Shown: positions 36,404-45,648, counted from the first letter of the stretch. The stretch is 64,000 nt of DNA from Polaribacter atrinae (GCF_038023995.1 NZ_CP150660.1:3946130-4010129), one strand, 5' to 3'. The notes: generated by a model from the sequence alone, not told the origin. Numbers and translations: made by a program.

Positions 36404-37729
36404 ATGCTAAACAAAGAAAATATATTAATTGTAGATGATGATATTCTTATTTTAGAACTCATACAACGGCATTTACAATCTTTAAATTATCATACTTATA
36501 AGGCAATATCTGTAAAAGAAGCATTAGAAATTTTAAAAGACACTTCTATAGATTTATTAATTACAGATTTGCAAATGCCAGACGTAGATGGTTTAGAGTT
36601 GATTAAATACACGTCTGAGCATTATCCTAAAATTCCGAAATTAGTAGTTACAGGATTTCCGTCTATAGAAGGAGCTTTAGAGGTTATGAAATCTGGGGTA
36701 GTAGATTATATTACGAAACCTTTTACAAAAGAAGAACTTAAAACGGCAATTTTAAAATCTTTAGAAATAAAATCTAAAGAAGATACGGTTACCAAGTTAA
36801 AAGTAGCAGAAACTCATAAACCGTATGGCGAATTAATAGGATCATCGCCTGCAATGAAAAAAGTTACAGATGTAATAGAGCGCTTAAAAAATAACAAAGC
36901 AACGGTTTTTATTTATGGAGAAAGCGGAACAGGAAAAGAGTTGGTTGCCCGTTCTATCCACTATATGGGTAAATATTCCTCAGCACCTTTTGTAGCGGTA
37001 AATTGTGGGGCAATTCCAGAAAATTTATTAGAATCAGAATTGTTTGGTTATGTAAAAGGAGCATTTACAGGAGCCGAAAAAGATAGAAAAGGTTTTTTTC
37101 AGGCAGCGAATAATGGTACAATTTTTTTAGATGAAATTGGCAATGCATCGTTAGCAACTCAATTAAGATTGTTACGTGTTTTACAAGAGAAAGAGGTGGT
37201 ACGGGTTGGTTCTCAAAAAGCAGAAAAAGTTGATGTTCGGGTAATTGCTGCAACAAATATCAACCTAAAGGATTTAATAGAGAAAAAGCGTTTTAGAGAA
37301 GATTTGTTCTATCGATTAACGGTAGTAGAAATTAAGGTACCTACTTTAGTAGAAAGAAGTTCGGACATTCCGTTGTTGGTAGACAAGTTTTTATTCAAAT
37401 ATGGATTAGAATACAAAGACCGTTTTTTAAAAATGACTCCCGAAGCTTTAGAGGTATTAAAAAATTATTATTGGCCAGGTAATATTAGAGAATTAGAAAA
37501 TGTAATACAAAGAGCCATTATTATGTCTGATAGATTTGTAGATGTAGAGCATTTGCCAGATCATATAAAGTATCAAATCGATTTTTCTAAAACAAACAAA
37601 TTGTTGTCTTTAAAAGAATTTGAGAAAACATATATTTTAAAGGTATTAAAAGCGACAAACAACAATAAGACAAAAGCTGCAGAAATTCTTAAAATTGATA
37701 GAAAAACACTTCGAGAAAAGTTAAAATAG
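36404..37729 (+). CDS. Sigma-54-dependent response regulator (NtrC type)
   Basis: 441-aa enhancer-binding protein: receiver with Asp55 (ITDLQMPD), AAA+ domain with Walker A GESGTGKE (172-179), sigma-54 contact loop GAFTGA (219-224) and Walker B FLDEIG (241-246), then a Fis-type HTH at the C-terminus (NNNKTKAAEILKIDRKTLREKL). All functional residues are present, so it should activate sigma-54 promoters. The nearest is 140 nt downstream of its own stop (37867-37882), making the 53-aa cysteine protein gene a direct target candidate. Confidence 0.95.
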   Translation: MLNKENILIVDDDILILELIQRHLQSLNYHTYKAISVKEALEILKDTSIDLLITDLQMPDVDGLELIKYTSEHYPKIPKLVVTGFPSIEGALEVMKSGVVDYITKPFTKEELKTAILKSLEIKSKEDTVTKLKVAETHKPYGELIGSSPAMKKVTDVIERLKNNKATVFIYGESGTGKELVARSIHYMGKYSSAPFVAVNCGAIPENLLESELFGYVKGAFTGAEKDRKGFFQAANNGTIFLDEIGNASLATQLRLLRVLQEKEVVRVGSQKAEKVDVRVIAATNINLKDLIEKKRFREDLFYRLTVVEIKVPTLVERSSDIPLLVDKFLFKYGLEYKDRFLKMTPEALEVLKNYYWPGNIRELENVIQRAIIMSDRFVDVEHLPDHIKYQIDFSKTNKLLSLKEFEKTYILKVLKATNNNKTKAAEILKIDRKTLREKLK

Positions 37730-37757
37730 TAATATTTAAAAAACGAGTAAAAAAGTA

Positions 37758-37791
37758 GCAGTTGAGGAATTATTCCTCAACTGCTTTTTTT
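37758..37791 (+). terminator. Terminator after the NtrC-type gene
   Basis: GCAGTTGAGGAA / TTCCTCAACTGC perfect 12-bp stem with a 3-nt loop and T7 tail. Confidence 0.93.
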
Positions 37792-37866
37792 GTGGTATTA
37801 GTTGATGTGTTTTTAACTTGTTGTTTTTAAGGTGTTTGTTAGTGTTTTTCTTGTTTTGGATAAAGA

Positions 37867-37882
37867 TGGCATATCGCTTGCT
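37867..37882 (+). promoter_or_regulatory. Sigma-54 (-24/-12) promoter
   Basis: TGGCATATCGCTTGCT: the invariant GG (37868-37869) and GC (37880-37881) are at the exact N10 spacing and the flanks match TGGCAC-N5-TTGCW in all but one conserved position. It lies 30 nt before the ATG of the 37912 small ORF and just after an NtrC-type activator gene. Confidence 0.8.
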
Positions 37883-37911
37883 AATAAATCATTGTAATTA
37901 AAAAGATAATT

Positions 37912-38073
37912 ATGGTTTTCAATAATAATAGTTTATGTAATACTTGTATTTATAGAGTAGACTGTAGTTTAACATCAAATAAAAATGCTATTTGGTCTTG
38001 TAGTGAATATGAGAAAAAAGATGTATTAGAAACAGACTCAACATCAATCTTAAAACCAGATTTTAGCTTCTAA
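37912..38073 (+). CDS. 53-aa four-cysteine protein under a sigma-54 promoter
   Basis: Small ORF from ATG 37912 to TAA 38071. The protein has Cys9-x2-Cys12-x5-Cys18-x11-Cys30 with Trp28 (SLCNTCIYRVDC ... IWSCSEYE), which looks like a metal-binding knuckle. It has no signal peptide. The sigma-54 promoter 30 nt upstream and the NtrC-type activator before it strongly suggest it is expressed. I do not recognise a named family. About 320 nt separate it from the Rnk-like gene. Confidence 0.72.
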   Translation: MVFNNNSLCNTCIYRVDCSLTSNKNAIWSCSEYEKKDVLETDSTSILKPDFSF

Positions 38074-38280
38074 ATAAGCGAGAAATAAATTGAAATCATT
38101 TAATTACAAATCCGTTATGGGAAAACGTACTGAAGTAGTTTAAAATACTACTGAATTGGTAAACTTAAACCTTAATTAGATAATATTAAATGTAACCAAT
38201 TCTGGAAGGTTTTATCGATTCTTGTTTTGAATGGCTTCAGAAAAAAAGTGTGAGAAGTATTTATTAAAGTAGGAAGTGTT

Positions 38281-38328
38281 GCCAAAAATAGACAAATTAG
38301 AAATGTATTTTGTTGTCTATCTTTTGGC
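38281..38328. repeat. Near-perfect inverted repeat before the Rnk-like gene
   Basis: GCCAAAAATAGACA (38281-38294) and TGTCTATCTTTTGGC (38314-38328) pair over 14 positions with a single bulge; spacing 19 nt. No T-run follows, so it is not a normal terminator. The rest of the 38074-38394 gap contains only a small AGTAGT / ACTACT hairpin (near 38137) and no gene. It could be an activator site or a stable 5' RNA structure. Confidence 0.55.
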
Positions 38329-38394
38329 TATAGAGCAATTAGAAAGAACGTATGTACAACGTAGTGTTTGTCCGTAGAATTAAATTTTGAAAAA

Positions 38395-38805
38395 ATGAAG
38401 TATGGTCAATTAATTATTGAAGAAAAAGAGTTTTTAATAGTCGAAAAACTTTTAAATTTAAACAAAGTAGTCGAATCAAAGACGGTAAAGAGTCATATTT
38501 TTAAGTTACAAGAAGAGTTAAGAAATCTAACAAAAGTTGTTACAGAAAAAGAAATACCAAAAGATGTTGTAAGGCTTAACTCTTCTGTAACAGTGAGAGC
38601 TTTAGATGGCTTATGGGAGAAAACTTTTGAGTTGGTGGTGCCTTCTAAAGGAAATGTTTTAGAAAATAAAATATCATTATTGCTACCAATGGGAACTGCT
38701 GTTTTTGGGTATGCAAAAGGAGATTTAATATTATGGGATTTTCCGGGTGGCATCAAAGAATTAAAAGTTTTAGAAGTAATGCAGCCAGAAAGTATAACAA
38801 AATAA
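38395..38805 (+). CDS. GreA/Rnk-like protein (nucleoside diphosphate kinase regulator type)
   Basis: 136 aa from the ATG at 38395, the same length as E. coli Rnk. The N-terminal half is helical (a short Rnk-type coiled coil). The C-terminal FKBP-like domain has the marks VTVRALDGLWEKTFELVV and LLLPMGTAVFGYAKGDLILW. Such proteins bind RNA polymerase through the secondary channel or compete with Gre factors. A TTG start at 38368 would add nine residues and is less likely. It is followed closely by a hypothetical gene and sits in the NtrC-controlled neighbourhood. Confidence 0.85.
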   Translation: MKYGQLIIEEKEFLIVEKLLNLNKVVESKTVKSHIFKLQEELRNLTKVVTEKEIPKDVVRLNSSVTVRALDGLWEKTFELVVPSKGNVLENKISLLLPMGTAVFGYAKGDLILWDFPGGIKELKVLEVMQPESITK

Positions 38806-38814
38806 ATAATAATT

Positions 38815-39159
38815 ATGCAGGTAAATATTGAGCAAACCGAAAATCAAATAATTCAAAAAAGAAGTCTAAAAGAAGTAAATAGATGGATGTTGGATCTAAA
38901 TGAAATCTCACAAGAATGTAATGATATAGAACTAGAAAACCTTGAAAGGAGTAATTTAAGTAAAGAGTTTTCTACAATTGTTGAGAATAATAGGAGGATA
39001 CAAAATACATTATTAGAATACAGAAACGTCTTAAATAACCCTACTGAATGTATTGATTTGGAATGTGATTTATTTTTTTACAAAGAGCATAAAAAATATA
39101 GAAATCTATATATAGAACATGTTGATAATTTTAAAAGCTTAAAAAATAAGATGAGTTAG
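38815..39159 (+). CDS. Conserved hypothetical helical protein
   Basis: 114-aa protein made almost entirely of charged helices (SLKEVNRWMLDLNEISQE; NLSKEFSTIVENNRRIQN) with a C-terminal CIDLECDLFFYKEHKKYR segment. No domain is recognised. It begins 10 nt after the Rnk-like gene and shares its terminator, so they form a two-gene operon. Possibly a stress or growth-control partner of the Rnk-like protein. Confidence 0.75.
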   Translation: MQVNIEQTENQIIQKRSLKEVNRWMLDLNEISQECNDIELENLERSNLSKEFSTIVENNRRIQNTLLEYRNVLNNPTECIDLECDLFFYKEHKKYRNLYIEHVDNFKSLKNKMS

Positions 39160-39182
39160 TTGTTAAGTTAGTTTTTTTTGTA

Positions 39183-39221
39183 GGTGGCTCCAAATATAGG
39201 TTTGGAGCTGCCTTTTTTTTT
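39183..39221 (+). terminator. Terminator after the Rnk-like operon
   Basis: GGTGGCTCCAAA / TTTGGAGCTGCC stem with a short loop, followed by T9. Confidence 0.9.
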
Positions 39222-39263
39222 ATAATATATTTTGAATTGCATTCTAAAATAAGTGAATACTTT

Positions 39264-39929
39264 TTATAAATGACCAATTCTTTCATTACTTCTTTGCAAA
39301 TAGGCTAAGGATAAAACTGTATTCTTTTTCTTTAAAACACCAAGTAGTTTTACAAATAACAAAGCGGTAATAAACGCATCTCCAGAAGCCGTATGTCTAT
39401 CATGCTGAGGTATGTTGAATAGAAGTGTTAATTGATCTAAACTAAAGTGTTTTTTTGAAGTATCTAATTTTAATTTTTGAAACAAATGTCCTGTATCTAA
39501 TACTTTGTTTTTTAGTTTTGGTAAATGCAATCGCTTTAACGCTTGGTTAATCATAGCAACATCAAAAGCAGCATGATGTGCTACTAAAACAGCATTTTTA
39601 ATGTGTTCTAAAAATTGAATAATAGCTTCTTTTTCCGTTATTTTATTAATAGTTCCTTCCTTTAAAATTCCATGAATTTTTACAGTTTCAATGTTATATA
39701 AATCTTGCTTAATGTAACATTCTAGGTTGTCTGAAACTTTAAGAGTATTGCTAATAACTGCAATGGTTCCAATAGATAGTATTCTGTCTTTTTTGATATC
39801 CAATCCGGTTGTTTCTGTATCAAAAACAACAAAACGGATGTTTTCAACTTCAGCGTTTGGTTTTTCTTTAAAACATTGTGTATAAGATTCCCAAAAAGGC
39901 GGATATACTTTTTTTCTGAACCAACTCAT
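39264..39929 (-). CDS. DnaQ-like 3'-5' exonuclease
   Basis: 221-aa DEDDh exonuclease with motif I VFDTETTGL (about residue 34), motif II HHAAFDVAMINQAL and motif III DRHTASGDA. It lacks polymerase domains and is too divergent to be the replicative epsilon subunit. Its start is 1 nt from the stop of the cNMP-CBS-DUF294 gene, so they are co-transcribed. From memory, this gene pair is often found beside acetate-type symporters in proteobacteria as well, and its role there is unknown. Confidence 0.9.
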   Translation of the reverse strand: MSWFRKKVYPPFWESYTQCFKEKPNAEVENIRFVVFDTETTGLDIKKDRILSIGTIAVISNTLKVSDNLECYIKQDLYNIETVKIHGILKEGTINKITEKEAIIQFLEHIKNAVLVAHHAAFDVAMINQALKRLHLPKLKNKVLDTGHLFQKLKLDTSKKHFSLDQLTLLFNIPQHDRHTASGDAFITALLFVKLLGVLKKKNTVLSLAYLQRSNERIGHL

Positions 39930-39930
39930 A

Positions 39931-41823
39931 TTACAAAAATTGTGAGAGTTTAAATCTAGTCTGAATTAAGTCTTGAACATCTTTTACTGCTTTAAAACAG
40001 CTTTTCAACTCTAAACGATTGGCTTTACTTAGCGTTTTTAAATCTATAAACCTGCCAGAATCGTTGTGTAATAAACCTTGTTGTGTTCTAAAATAAAGTA
40101 AATTTTTAAATGCCTTTAGGCAAGCAAGAAATACATCTTTATTTTGTGGTTCTAATTCCACCAATTTTTCAAACCTAACAATGGTGTTGTTGTGTGTTTT
40201 AATATTTTTTGATAAAATTAATAAGCGAGCGGCATCAACCAATGGCATCATTGCACGTGCTTTAATATCAAATTGATCTTTATGCTCTCCATTTCGTTCT
40301 ACTAAAAACTGTCTAAAAAAGCTTAATGGAGGTGGGTTTTTTAAGGCATTTAAACCCAAGTAGGTTAAAAAAATATCATGAGAAGCAATCGATTTAAAAA
40401 TACCTTCAGATAAAGTGGTTACTATGTTTTTATCACCAAACACAAAATCAAAATCAAAGAAAATTGTACACAACATTAAGTTGTCTTGGTCTGGGGTTAT
40501 AATCCATTTTTTAAATTGATGTTCCCATTGAGAAACCGATAAACACCATGTAGGATTGCTTGCCATCATGTTTGCAGGACACAATTCAAAACCAACAATC
40601 TCTAACTTTTGATTGATTTTTTTAGAAAGCATTAAAAAATACTGTTGTGTTTTCTTGTAATTATTTTTATCTACATTGTTAAACACTAGTGCATTGTCTT
40701 GGTCTGTAAGTAACAATTGCTCTTCTCTACCTTGGCTCCCAATAGCTAACCAAGCAAAGGTAGTTGGCGGTGGGGTTGGCATTTCTTTTATAGATTGATC
40801 AATGATTTTTTGTGTAATACTTTCGTTAATTGCAGAAAGTATTTTAGAGGCAAATACAATTGGTATTTGTTGTTTTATGTAGCGTTTTAAGAGTTGTTCT
40901 GCTTGTTTTCTAATCTGTTGTAATTGCTTTGTAGTTGAGGTGCGTTTTACTTCTTTTACCAATGCAGAGGCGTTATTTTCTCTAACAACTATAATGTCGT
41001 GTTCAGATAAGATTCCTGTTAAATCAGAATTAGGTGTGCCATCTTTTGTAATACACAAATGTGTAATTTTATATTTTAACATGGCAATTTGTGCTTCTGC
41101 TACGGTAATGTTTTCTGGATAGGTAATTACAGGAAAAGACATTATTTTAGTAACAGGTTCTTCTATAGAAATAATTCCTGTAGCAATTTTTATACGTAAA
41201 TCTTTATCGGTAATAATGCCTAAAGGTTTGTTCTTTTCTGTAATAACGATAGAACCAACTCGCTTGTGTGTCATTATAATAGCCGCAGCTTTTATGCTTG
41301 TTTCTGGAGAACAGTTTATTGGGTTTTTAGAAAAATCGATGGATTGCTCTTCAAAAAAATCTTGAATACCTTCTGACGATTGATTCGGTTTTTGAAGATT
41401 TAGTTCAGAATAACGTGTGTTAGAAACAAAACTCGTCATCAAATAAGCGCTTGCTTCTGGGTTTGTGGTGATATAGTTTTCAAACAACTCAGAAGATAAA
41501 CTATACACAATACTTTCTTCAAGAGCTGTAGCGGTTAATTTATAACTGTCTTTACGTATAAGTGCTCGCAAGCCAAAAATATCACCTTCATCACATTCAT
41601 CTACTAAAACATTTGTTTCTTCTTCAAACAAACCAATAGCGCCATCTTTTACTACATAAAACTGATTTTTTATAGGTGCTCCCGTAATAAATAAATCGGA
41701 ATCTTTTTCTAGATAAAGAATGTCTACAGCTTTACTGATGGCCAATAATTCATCTTTATGCAACATATTAAAAGGAGGGAAGTCTTTTAAAAAATCAGAG
41801 ATTCGTTTCGCAATAGTATTCAT
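39931..41823 (-). CDS. cNMP-binding/CBS/DUF294 nucleotidyltransferase-like protein
   Basis: 630-aa multi-domain protein. An N-terminal cyclic-nucleotide-binding domain (about 12-125: GDIFGLRALI) is followed by two CBS domains (about 165-285: HKRVGSIVITEKNKPLGIITDKDL) and a GlnD-like nucleotidyltransferase domain (about 300-440) with GSQGREEQLLLTDQDNALVF. The GS and DxD metal ligands are intact. A DUF294 C-terminal helical domain completes it. This suggests energy-state sensing (adenylates, cNMP) coupled to nucleotidyl transfer onto a partner. A module motif copy sits 53 nt upstream of the start. Confidence 0.9.
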   Translation of the reverse strand: MNTIAKRISDFLKDFPPFNMLHKDELLAISKAVDILYLEKDSDLFITGAPIKNQFYVVKDGAIGLFEEETNVLVDECDEGDIFGLRALIRKDSYKLTATALEESIVYSLSSELFENYITTNPEASAYLMTSFVSNTRYSELNLQKPNQSSEGIQDFFEEQSIDFSKNPINCSPETSIKAAAIIMTHKRVGSIVITEKNKPLGIITDKDLRIKIATGIISIEEPVTKIMSFPVITYPENITVAEAQIAMLKYKITHLCITKDGTPNSDLTGILSEHDIIVVRENNASALVKEVKRTSTTKQLQQIRKQAEQLLKRYIKQQIPIVFASKILSAINESITQKIIDQSIKEMPTPPPTTFAWLAIGSQGREEQLLLTDQDNALVFNNVDKNNYKKTQQYFLMLSKKINQKLEIVGFELCPANMMASNPTWCLSVSQWEHQFKKWIITPDQDNLMLCTIFFDFDFVFGDKNIVTTLSEGIFKSIASHDIFLTYLGLNALKNPPPLSFFRQFLVERNGEHKDQFDIKARAMMPLVDAARLLILSKNIKTHNNTIVRFEKLVELEPQNKDVFLACLKAFKNLLYFRTQQGLLHNDSGRFIDLKTLSKANRLELKSCFKAVKDVQDLIQTRFKLSQFL

Positions 41824-41876
41824 AACTCTAATTTACAAAAAACGACCTGTTTTTTAATGAGTTATCTGTTAATTTG

Positions 41877-41891
41877 TGCTAAATTAATATA
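41877..41891 (-). promoter_or_regulatory. Module motif copy before the cNMP-CBS-DUF294 gene
   Basis: TGCTAAATTAATATA on the plus strand, identical to the copy at 25373-25387. Read on the gene strand it is TATATTAATTTAGCA, 53 nt before the start. TAATTTAG is one base off a -7 element, but no -33 TTG is found, so it may be an activator-dependent promoter or an operator. Confidence 0.5.
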
Positions 41892-41892
41892 G

Positions 41893-43434
41893 TTACAAAG
41901 GTATGTTTCCGTGCTTGCGATCTGGTTTGGTTACTTCTTTATTTTCTAACATAGAAAAAGCTTTTATCAATTTTCGTCTCGTTTCTTTTGGTAGAATAAC
42001 TTCATCTATAAAACCACGTTGTGTAGCACTAAAGGGATTCGCAAAATGCGATGCATATTCTGCTTCTTTTTCTTTCCATTTTGCTTCTGGGTTTTCTGCG
42101 GATTTAATTTCTCGTTTAAAAATAATTTCGGCAGCTCCTTTAGCGCCCATAACCGCAATTTCTGCACTTGGCCATGCAAAATTCATGTCTGCTCCAATAT
42201 GTTTAGAGTTCATAACATCATAAGCTCCTCCGTAAGCTTTACGTGTAATTACGGTAACTCTTGGAACTGTAGCTTCACTAAAAGCATATAGTAATTTTGC
42301 ACCATGTACAATAATACCATTCCATTCTTGATCTGTTCCTGGAAGAAAACCTGGTACATCTTCTAATACTAAAAGCGGAATATTAAAAGCATCACAAAAA
42401 CGAACAAACCGTGCAGCTTTTTTTGAGCTATTTACATCTAAAACTCCCGCTAAAAACTGTGGTTGATTGGCTACAATACCAATACTTCTGCCACCTAATC
42501 TAGCAAAACCAACAATAATATTTTCTGCATAATCTTTATGAATTTCATAAAAAGAGTCTACATCAATAATTCCGGATACAACTTTGTGCATATCATACGG
42601 TTTATTAGCATCTAAAGGAACAATGTTAGAAAGTTCGTCTCTAATTTCATCTTGTAATTTAAAAGGTATAAGGGCAGGAGTTTCTTTGTTGTTTTGGGGT
42701 AAATAACTTAAAAGTTTTTTAATATCATCTAAACATGCAATATCGTTAGAAGCTGTTTTATGTGCCACTCCAGATTTTGTAGCATGTGTACTTGCTCCAC
42801 CTAACTCTTCACTTGTTACTTGTTCATTGGTAACTGTTTTTACCACATTTGGTCCTGTAACAAACATATAACTTGTGTTTTCTACCATAATGGTAAAATC
42901 TGTCATTGCTGGGGAGTATACAGCGCCACCAGCACAAGGTCCCATAATGGCAGATAATTGTGGAATAACACCAGACGATTGCACATTTTTGTAAAAAATA
43001 TCTGCGTAACCACCAAGAGAACGGACGCCTTCTTGAATTCTAGCACCACCAGAATCGTTTAAACCAATTATTGGCGCACCAACTTTAAGTGCTAAGTCCA
43101 TAATTTTACAAATTTTCTCTGCATTTGTTTCGGATAAAGAACCACCAATAACCGTAAAATCTTGTGCAAAAACATAGCTCAATCTTCCGTTTACAGTTCC
43201 ATATCCTGTTACTACACCATCTCCATAAAAAATTTGATTTTCCATGTTAAAGTCTGTAGTTCTGTGTGTCACTAAAGCACCTATTTCTTCAAAAGAACCT
43301 TCATCTAATAAGTACATTAGACGTTCTCTTGCTGTTAATTTTTTCTTTTGATGTTGCTTTTCAATTTTATCTTGACCACCACCCAAGTATGCTTGAGCGA
43401 GTTTTTCGTTAAGGATTTTTATTTTAGATTCCAT
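41893..43434 (-). CDS. Acyl-CoA carboxylase carboxyltransferase (propionyl-CoA carboxylase beta)
   Basis: 513-aa carboxyltransferase with two crotonase-like halves. Signatures: [51 protein letters not shown] and, in the second half, [20 protein letters not shown]. The length and sequence type match PccB/AccD5 enzymes, which carboxylate propionyl-CoA to methylmalonyl-CoA and sometimes acetyl-CoA. It is the last gene of a BCCP - biotin carboxylase - carboxyltransferase operon. Propionyl-CoA is the likelier substrate; not provable from sequence alone. Confidence 0.93.
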   Translation of the reverse strand: MESKIKILNEKLAQAYLGGGQDKIEKQHQKKKLTARERLMYLLDEGSFEEIGALVTHRTTDFNMENQIFYGDGVVTGYGTVNGRLSYVFAQDFTVIGGSLSETNAEKICKIMDLALKVGAPIIGLNDSGGARIQEGVRSLGGYADIFYKNVQSSGVIPQLSAIMGPCAGGAVYSPAMTDFTIMVENTSYMFVTGPNVVKTVTNEQVTSEELGGASTHATKSGVAHKTASNDIACLDDIKKLLSYLPQNNKETPALIPFKLQDEIRDELSNIVPLDANKPYDMHKVVSGIIDVDSFYEIHKDYAENIIVGFARLGGRSIGIVANQPQFLAGVLDVNSSKKAARFVRFCDAFNIPLLVLEDVPGFLPGTDQEWNGIIVHGAKLLYAFSEATVPRVTVITRKAYGGAYDVMNSKHIGADMNFAWPSAEIAVMGAKGAAEIIFKREIKSAENPEAKWKEKEAEYASHFANPFSATQRGFIDEVILPKETRRKLIKAFSMLENKEVTKPDRKHGNIPL

Positions 43435-43541
43435 TATTGTGTTTATTTTCTCGCAAAAGCATAAAGCTTTGTATGATTCGTCTTTTGTCTTTTTGAAATT
43501 ACTTTCTATGAAAAATATATTTCTGTGTCTAAGTTTTAATT

Positions 43542-44990
43542 TTACTTACTGCTTACTGGTATTCTTAATAACTTTTGATCTTCTATATATTTTTTAACCG
43601 CAATAAGTGCAGCAATTTTTGCTTCTTCTTTTTGTTGATTTTTTATGGCTTCAGGTGAATAATATTTTTGAACAAAATGAGTATCAAAATTTCCGGAACG
43701 GAAAGCATCATGTTGGCATACAAAACTTCCGAAAGGTAAGGTGGTTTCAATTCCTTCTATTTGATAATTAGAGATGGCAGTAGTCATCAACTCAATTGCT
43801 TCTTCACGTGTTTTTCCGTAGGTAATTAGTTTAGACAACATTGGGTCGTAATAAATAGGAATGTCCATACCTTCTTTAAAACCATTATCTACACGAATAT
43901 TTTTGCCTTCTGGCAATTTATAAACTTTTAAATTTCCTACACTTGGTAAAAAATCATTTAAGGGATCTTCTGCATAGACACGTAACTCTAATGCGTGTCC
44001 GTTAATTTTTAAATTTTCTTGTGTTATAGCTAGTACTTCACCACGAGCAACACGAATTTGTAATTCCACCAAATCGGTATTAGTAATAAGTTCCGTTACC
44101 GGATGCTCTACTTGCAAACGTGTATTCATTTCTAGAAAGTAGAAATTGTGATTGTCATCTAATAAAAATTCAACAGTACCCGCACCTAAATAATCACAAG
44201 ATTTTGCGACTTTAATGGCTGCTTCTCCCATTTTTTGACGTAATTCTGGAGTTAACACAGCTGAAGGAGCCTCTTCAATTACTTTTTGATGACGACGTTG
44301 AATACTACATTCGCGTTCAAAAAGATGTACCACATTGCCATGAGCATCTGCCAAAATTTGAATTTCTATATGTCTTGGAGAAGTAACATATTTTTCTATA
44401 AAAACAGCTCCATCACCAAAAGCATTTAAAGCTTCACTAATAGCTCTATTCATTTGAGGTTCAAATTCAGCTTCTTTTTCTACAATACGCATTCCTTTTC
44501 CACCACCACCTGCAGAAGCTTTTATAAGAATAGGAAAACCTATTTCTTTTGCAATTATTTTAGCTTTTGATATATCTGTAATAGCTTCTTCTGTACCAGG
44601 AACCATAGGTATATTGTATGCTTTTACAGTTTCTTTTGCCTGTAATTTGCTTCCCATTATTTTTATGGATTTAGATTTTGGTCCAATAAAAATGATATTA
44701 TTTTTTTCACAAGTTTCAGCAAAATGGGCATTTTCAGATAAAAATCCATAACCAGGATGAATGGCATCTACGTTTAATCTTTTAGCAACTTCAATAATTT
44801 TATCGCCTAATAAATACGATTTGTTGGATGGTGCTTCACCAATTAAAACTGCTTGGTCTGCAAATCGAACATGAGGTGCATTTCTATCTGCTGTGGAATA
44901 CACAGCAACAGTTTTTAGGCCCATTTTTTTTGCAGTTCGCATAATACGAATGGCAATTTCTCCTCTGTTTGCTATTAAAAGTTTTTTCAT
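43542..44990 (-). CDS. accC: Biotin carboxylase subunit of acyl-CoA carboxylase
   Basis: 482-aa ATP-grasp enzyme that carboxylates biotin on the partner carrier protein. Signatures: [17 protein letters not shown] at the start, the glycine-rich ATP loop [10 protein letters not shown], and the active-site [14 protein letters not shown]. It has no fused biotinyl domain, which is supplied by the upstream 45078 gene (87-nt gap). The C-terminal ~30 residues beyond the family core are lysine-rich. This is the dedicated carboxylase of the operon and need not be the fatty-acid AccC. Confidence 0.94.
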   Translation of the reverse strand: MKKLLIANRGEIAIRIMRTAKKMGLKTVAVYSTADRNAPHVRFADQAVLIGEAPSNKSYLLGDKIIEVAKRLNVDAIHPGYGFLSENAHFAETCEKNNIIFIGPKSKSIKIMGSKLQAKETVKAYNIPMVPGTEEAITDISKAKIIAKEIGFPILIKASAGGGGKGMRIVEKEAEFEPQMNRAISEALNAFGDGAVFIEKYVTSPRHIEIQILADAHGNVVHLFERECSIQRRHQKVIEEAPSAVLTPELRQKMGEAAIKVAKSCDYLGAGTVEFLLDDNHNFYFLEMNTRLQVEHPVTELITNTDLVELQIRVARGEVLAITQENLKINGHALELRVYAEDPLNDFLPSVGNLKVYKLPEGKNIRVDNGFKEGMDIPIYYDPMLSKLITYGKTREEAIELMTTAISNYQIEGIETTLPFGSFVCQHDAFRSGNFDTHFVQKYYSPEAIKNQQKEEAKIAALIAVKKYIEDQKLLRIPVSSK

Positions 44991-45077
44991 ACAAAATTTT
45001 TATTTTCACTAAAGTCAAACGAAAACGTATTTTTAATACCTACAAGTTCTTGAAAGTCTTGTAGGGAGCTTGTTTCC

Positions 45078-45563
45078 TTATTCAAATTCTATTAAAAGTT
45101 GATTTTTGTCTACAGTATCACCTTTTGCAACCGAAATCGATTTTATAATTCCAGCTCTTGGTGATGTTAAAGCGTTTTCCATTTTCATGGCTTCTAGTAT
45201 TAAAAGGGTATCATCTTCTTTTACTTCCGAGCCAACTGAAACAGTAATATCTAAGATCAATCCTGGCATAGGAGCTTTAATCTCCTTGACTTCCTTTATG
45301 CTACCAATTTCGAATCCCATTTCTTTGATAAGGATATCTAATTCATCTAAAATACTGATATGATACACTGTATTATTCACTTTTACAGCATATGATTTCT
45401 CTTGAAAATTGGCTTTTGTGATTTCTGTTTTGTACGATATGTTATTATATAGGACATGAAATTCTGAATCTGAAATTTTTAAGGAATCTAGATTTAAAAT
45501 ATCTTTTTTGTCAATCTTAAAATCGAACGTGTTATTTACTGTTATTTGGTAAGGTTTTTTCAC
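45078..45563 (-). CDS. Biotin carboxyl carrier protein of acyl-CoA carboxylase
   Basis: 161-aa carrier. The N-terminal ~90 residues are an unusual acyl-carboxylase linker of beta type. The C-terminal biotinyl domain (about 93-161) has IKAPMPGLILDI and LILEAMKMEN with biotinyl-Lys127. It is the first gene of the carboxylase operon. A near copy of the module motif (45634-45648) is 70 nt upstream of the start. Confidence 0.93.
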   Translation of the reverse strand: MKKPYQITVNNTFDFKIDKKDILNLDSLKISDSEFHVLYNNISYKTEITKANFQEKSYAVKVNNTVYHISILDELDILIKEMGFEIGSIKEVKEIKAPMPGLILDITVSVGSEVKEDDTLLILEAMKMENALTSPRAGIIKSISVAKGDTVDKNQLLIEFE

Positions 45564-45633
45564 TTTTTCGGATTTTGATGATTGTAAATATATGTTTTTT
45601 AAAGGTTTATTTTTGAGTGGTTTATGTTAATTA

Positions 45634-45648
45634 TGCTAATTTAATATA
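45634..45648 (-). promoter_or_regulatory. Module motif copy before the carboxylase operon
   Basis: TGCTAATTTAATATA, one base different from the 25373 and 41877 copies; like the 41877 copy it is followed by GTT. Orientation relative to the gene is the same as before the CBS gene. Confidence 0.5.

Noticed and set aside
38325..38340. Second sigma-54-like site TTGGCTATAGAGCAAT
   Set aside because: GG and GC are 7 nt apart, not 10.
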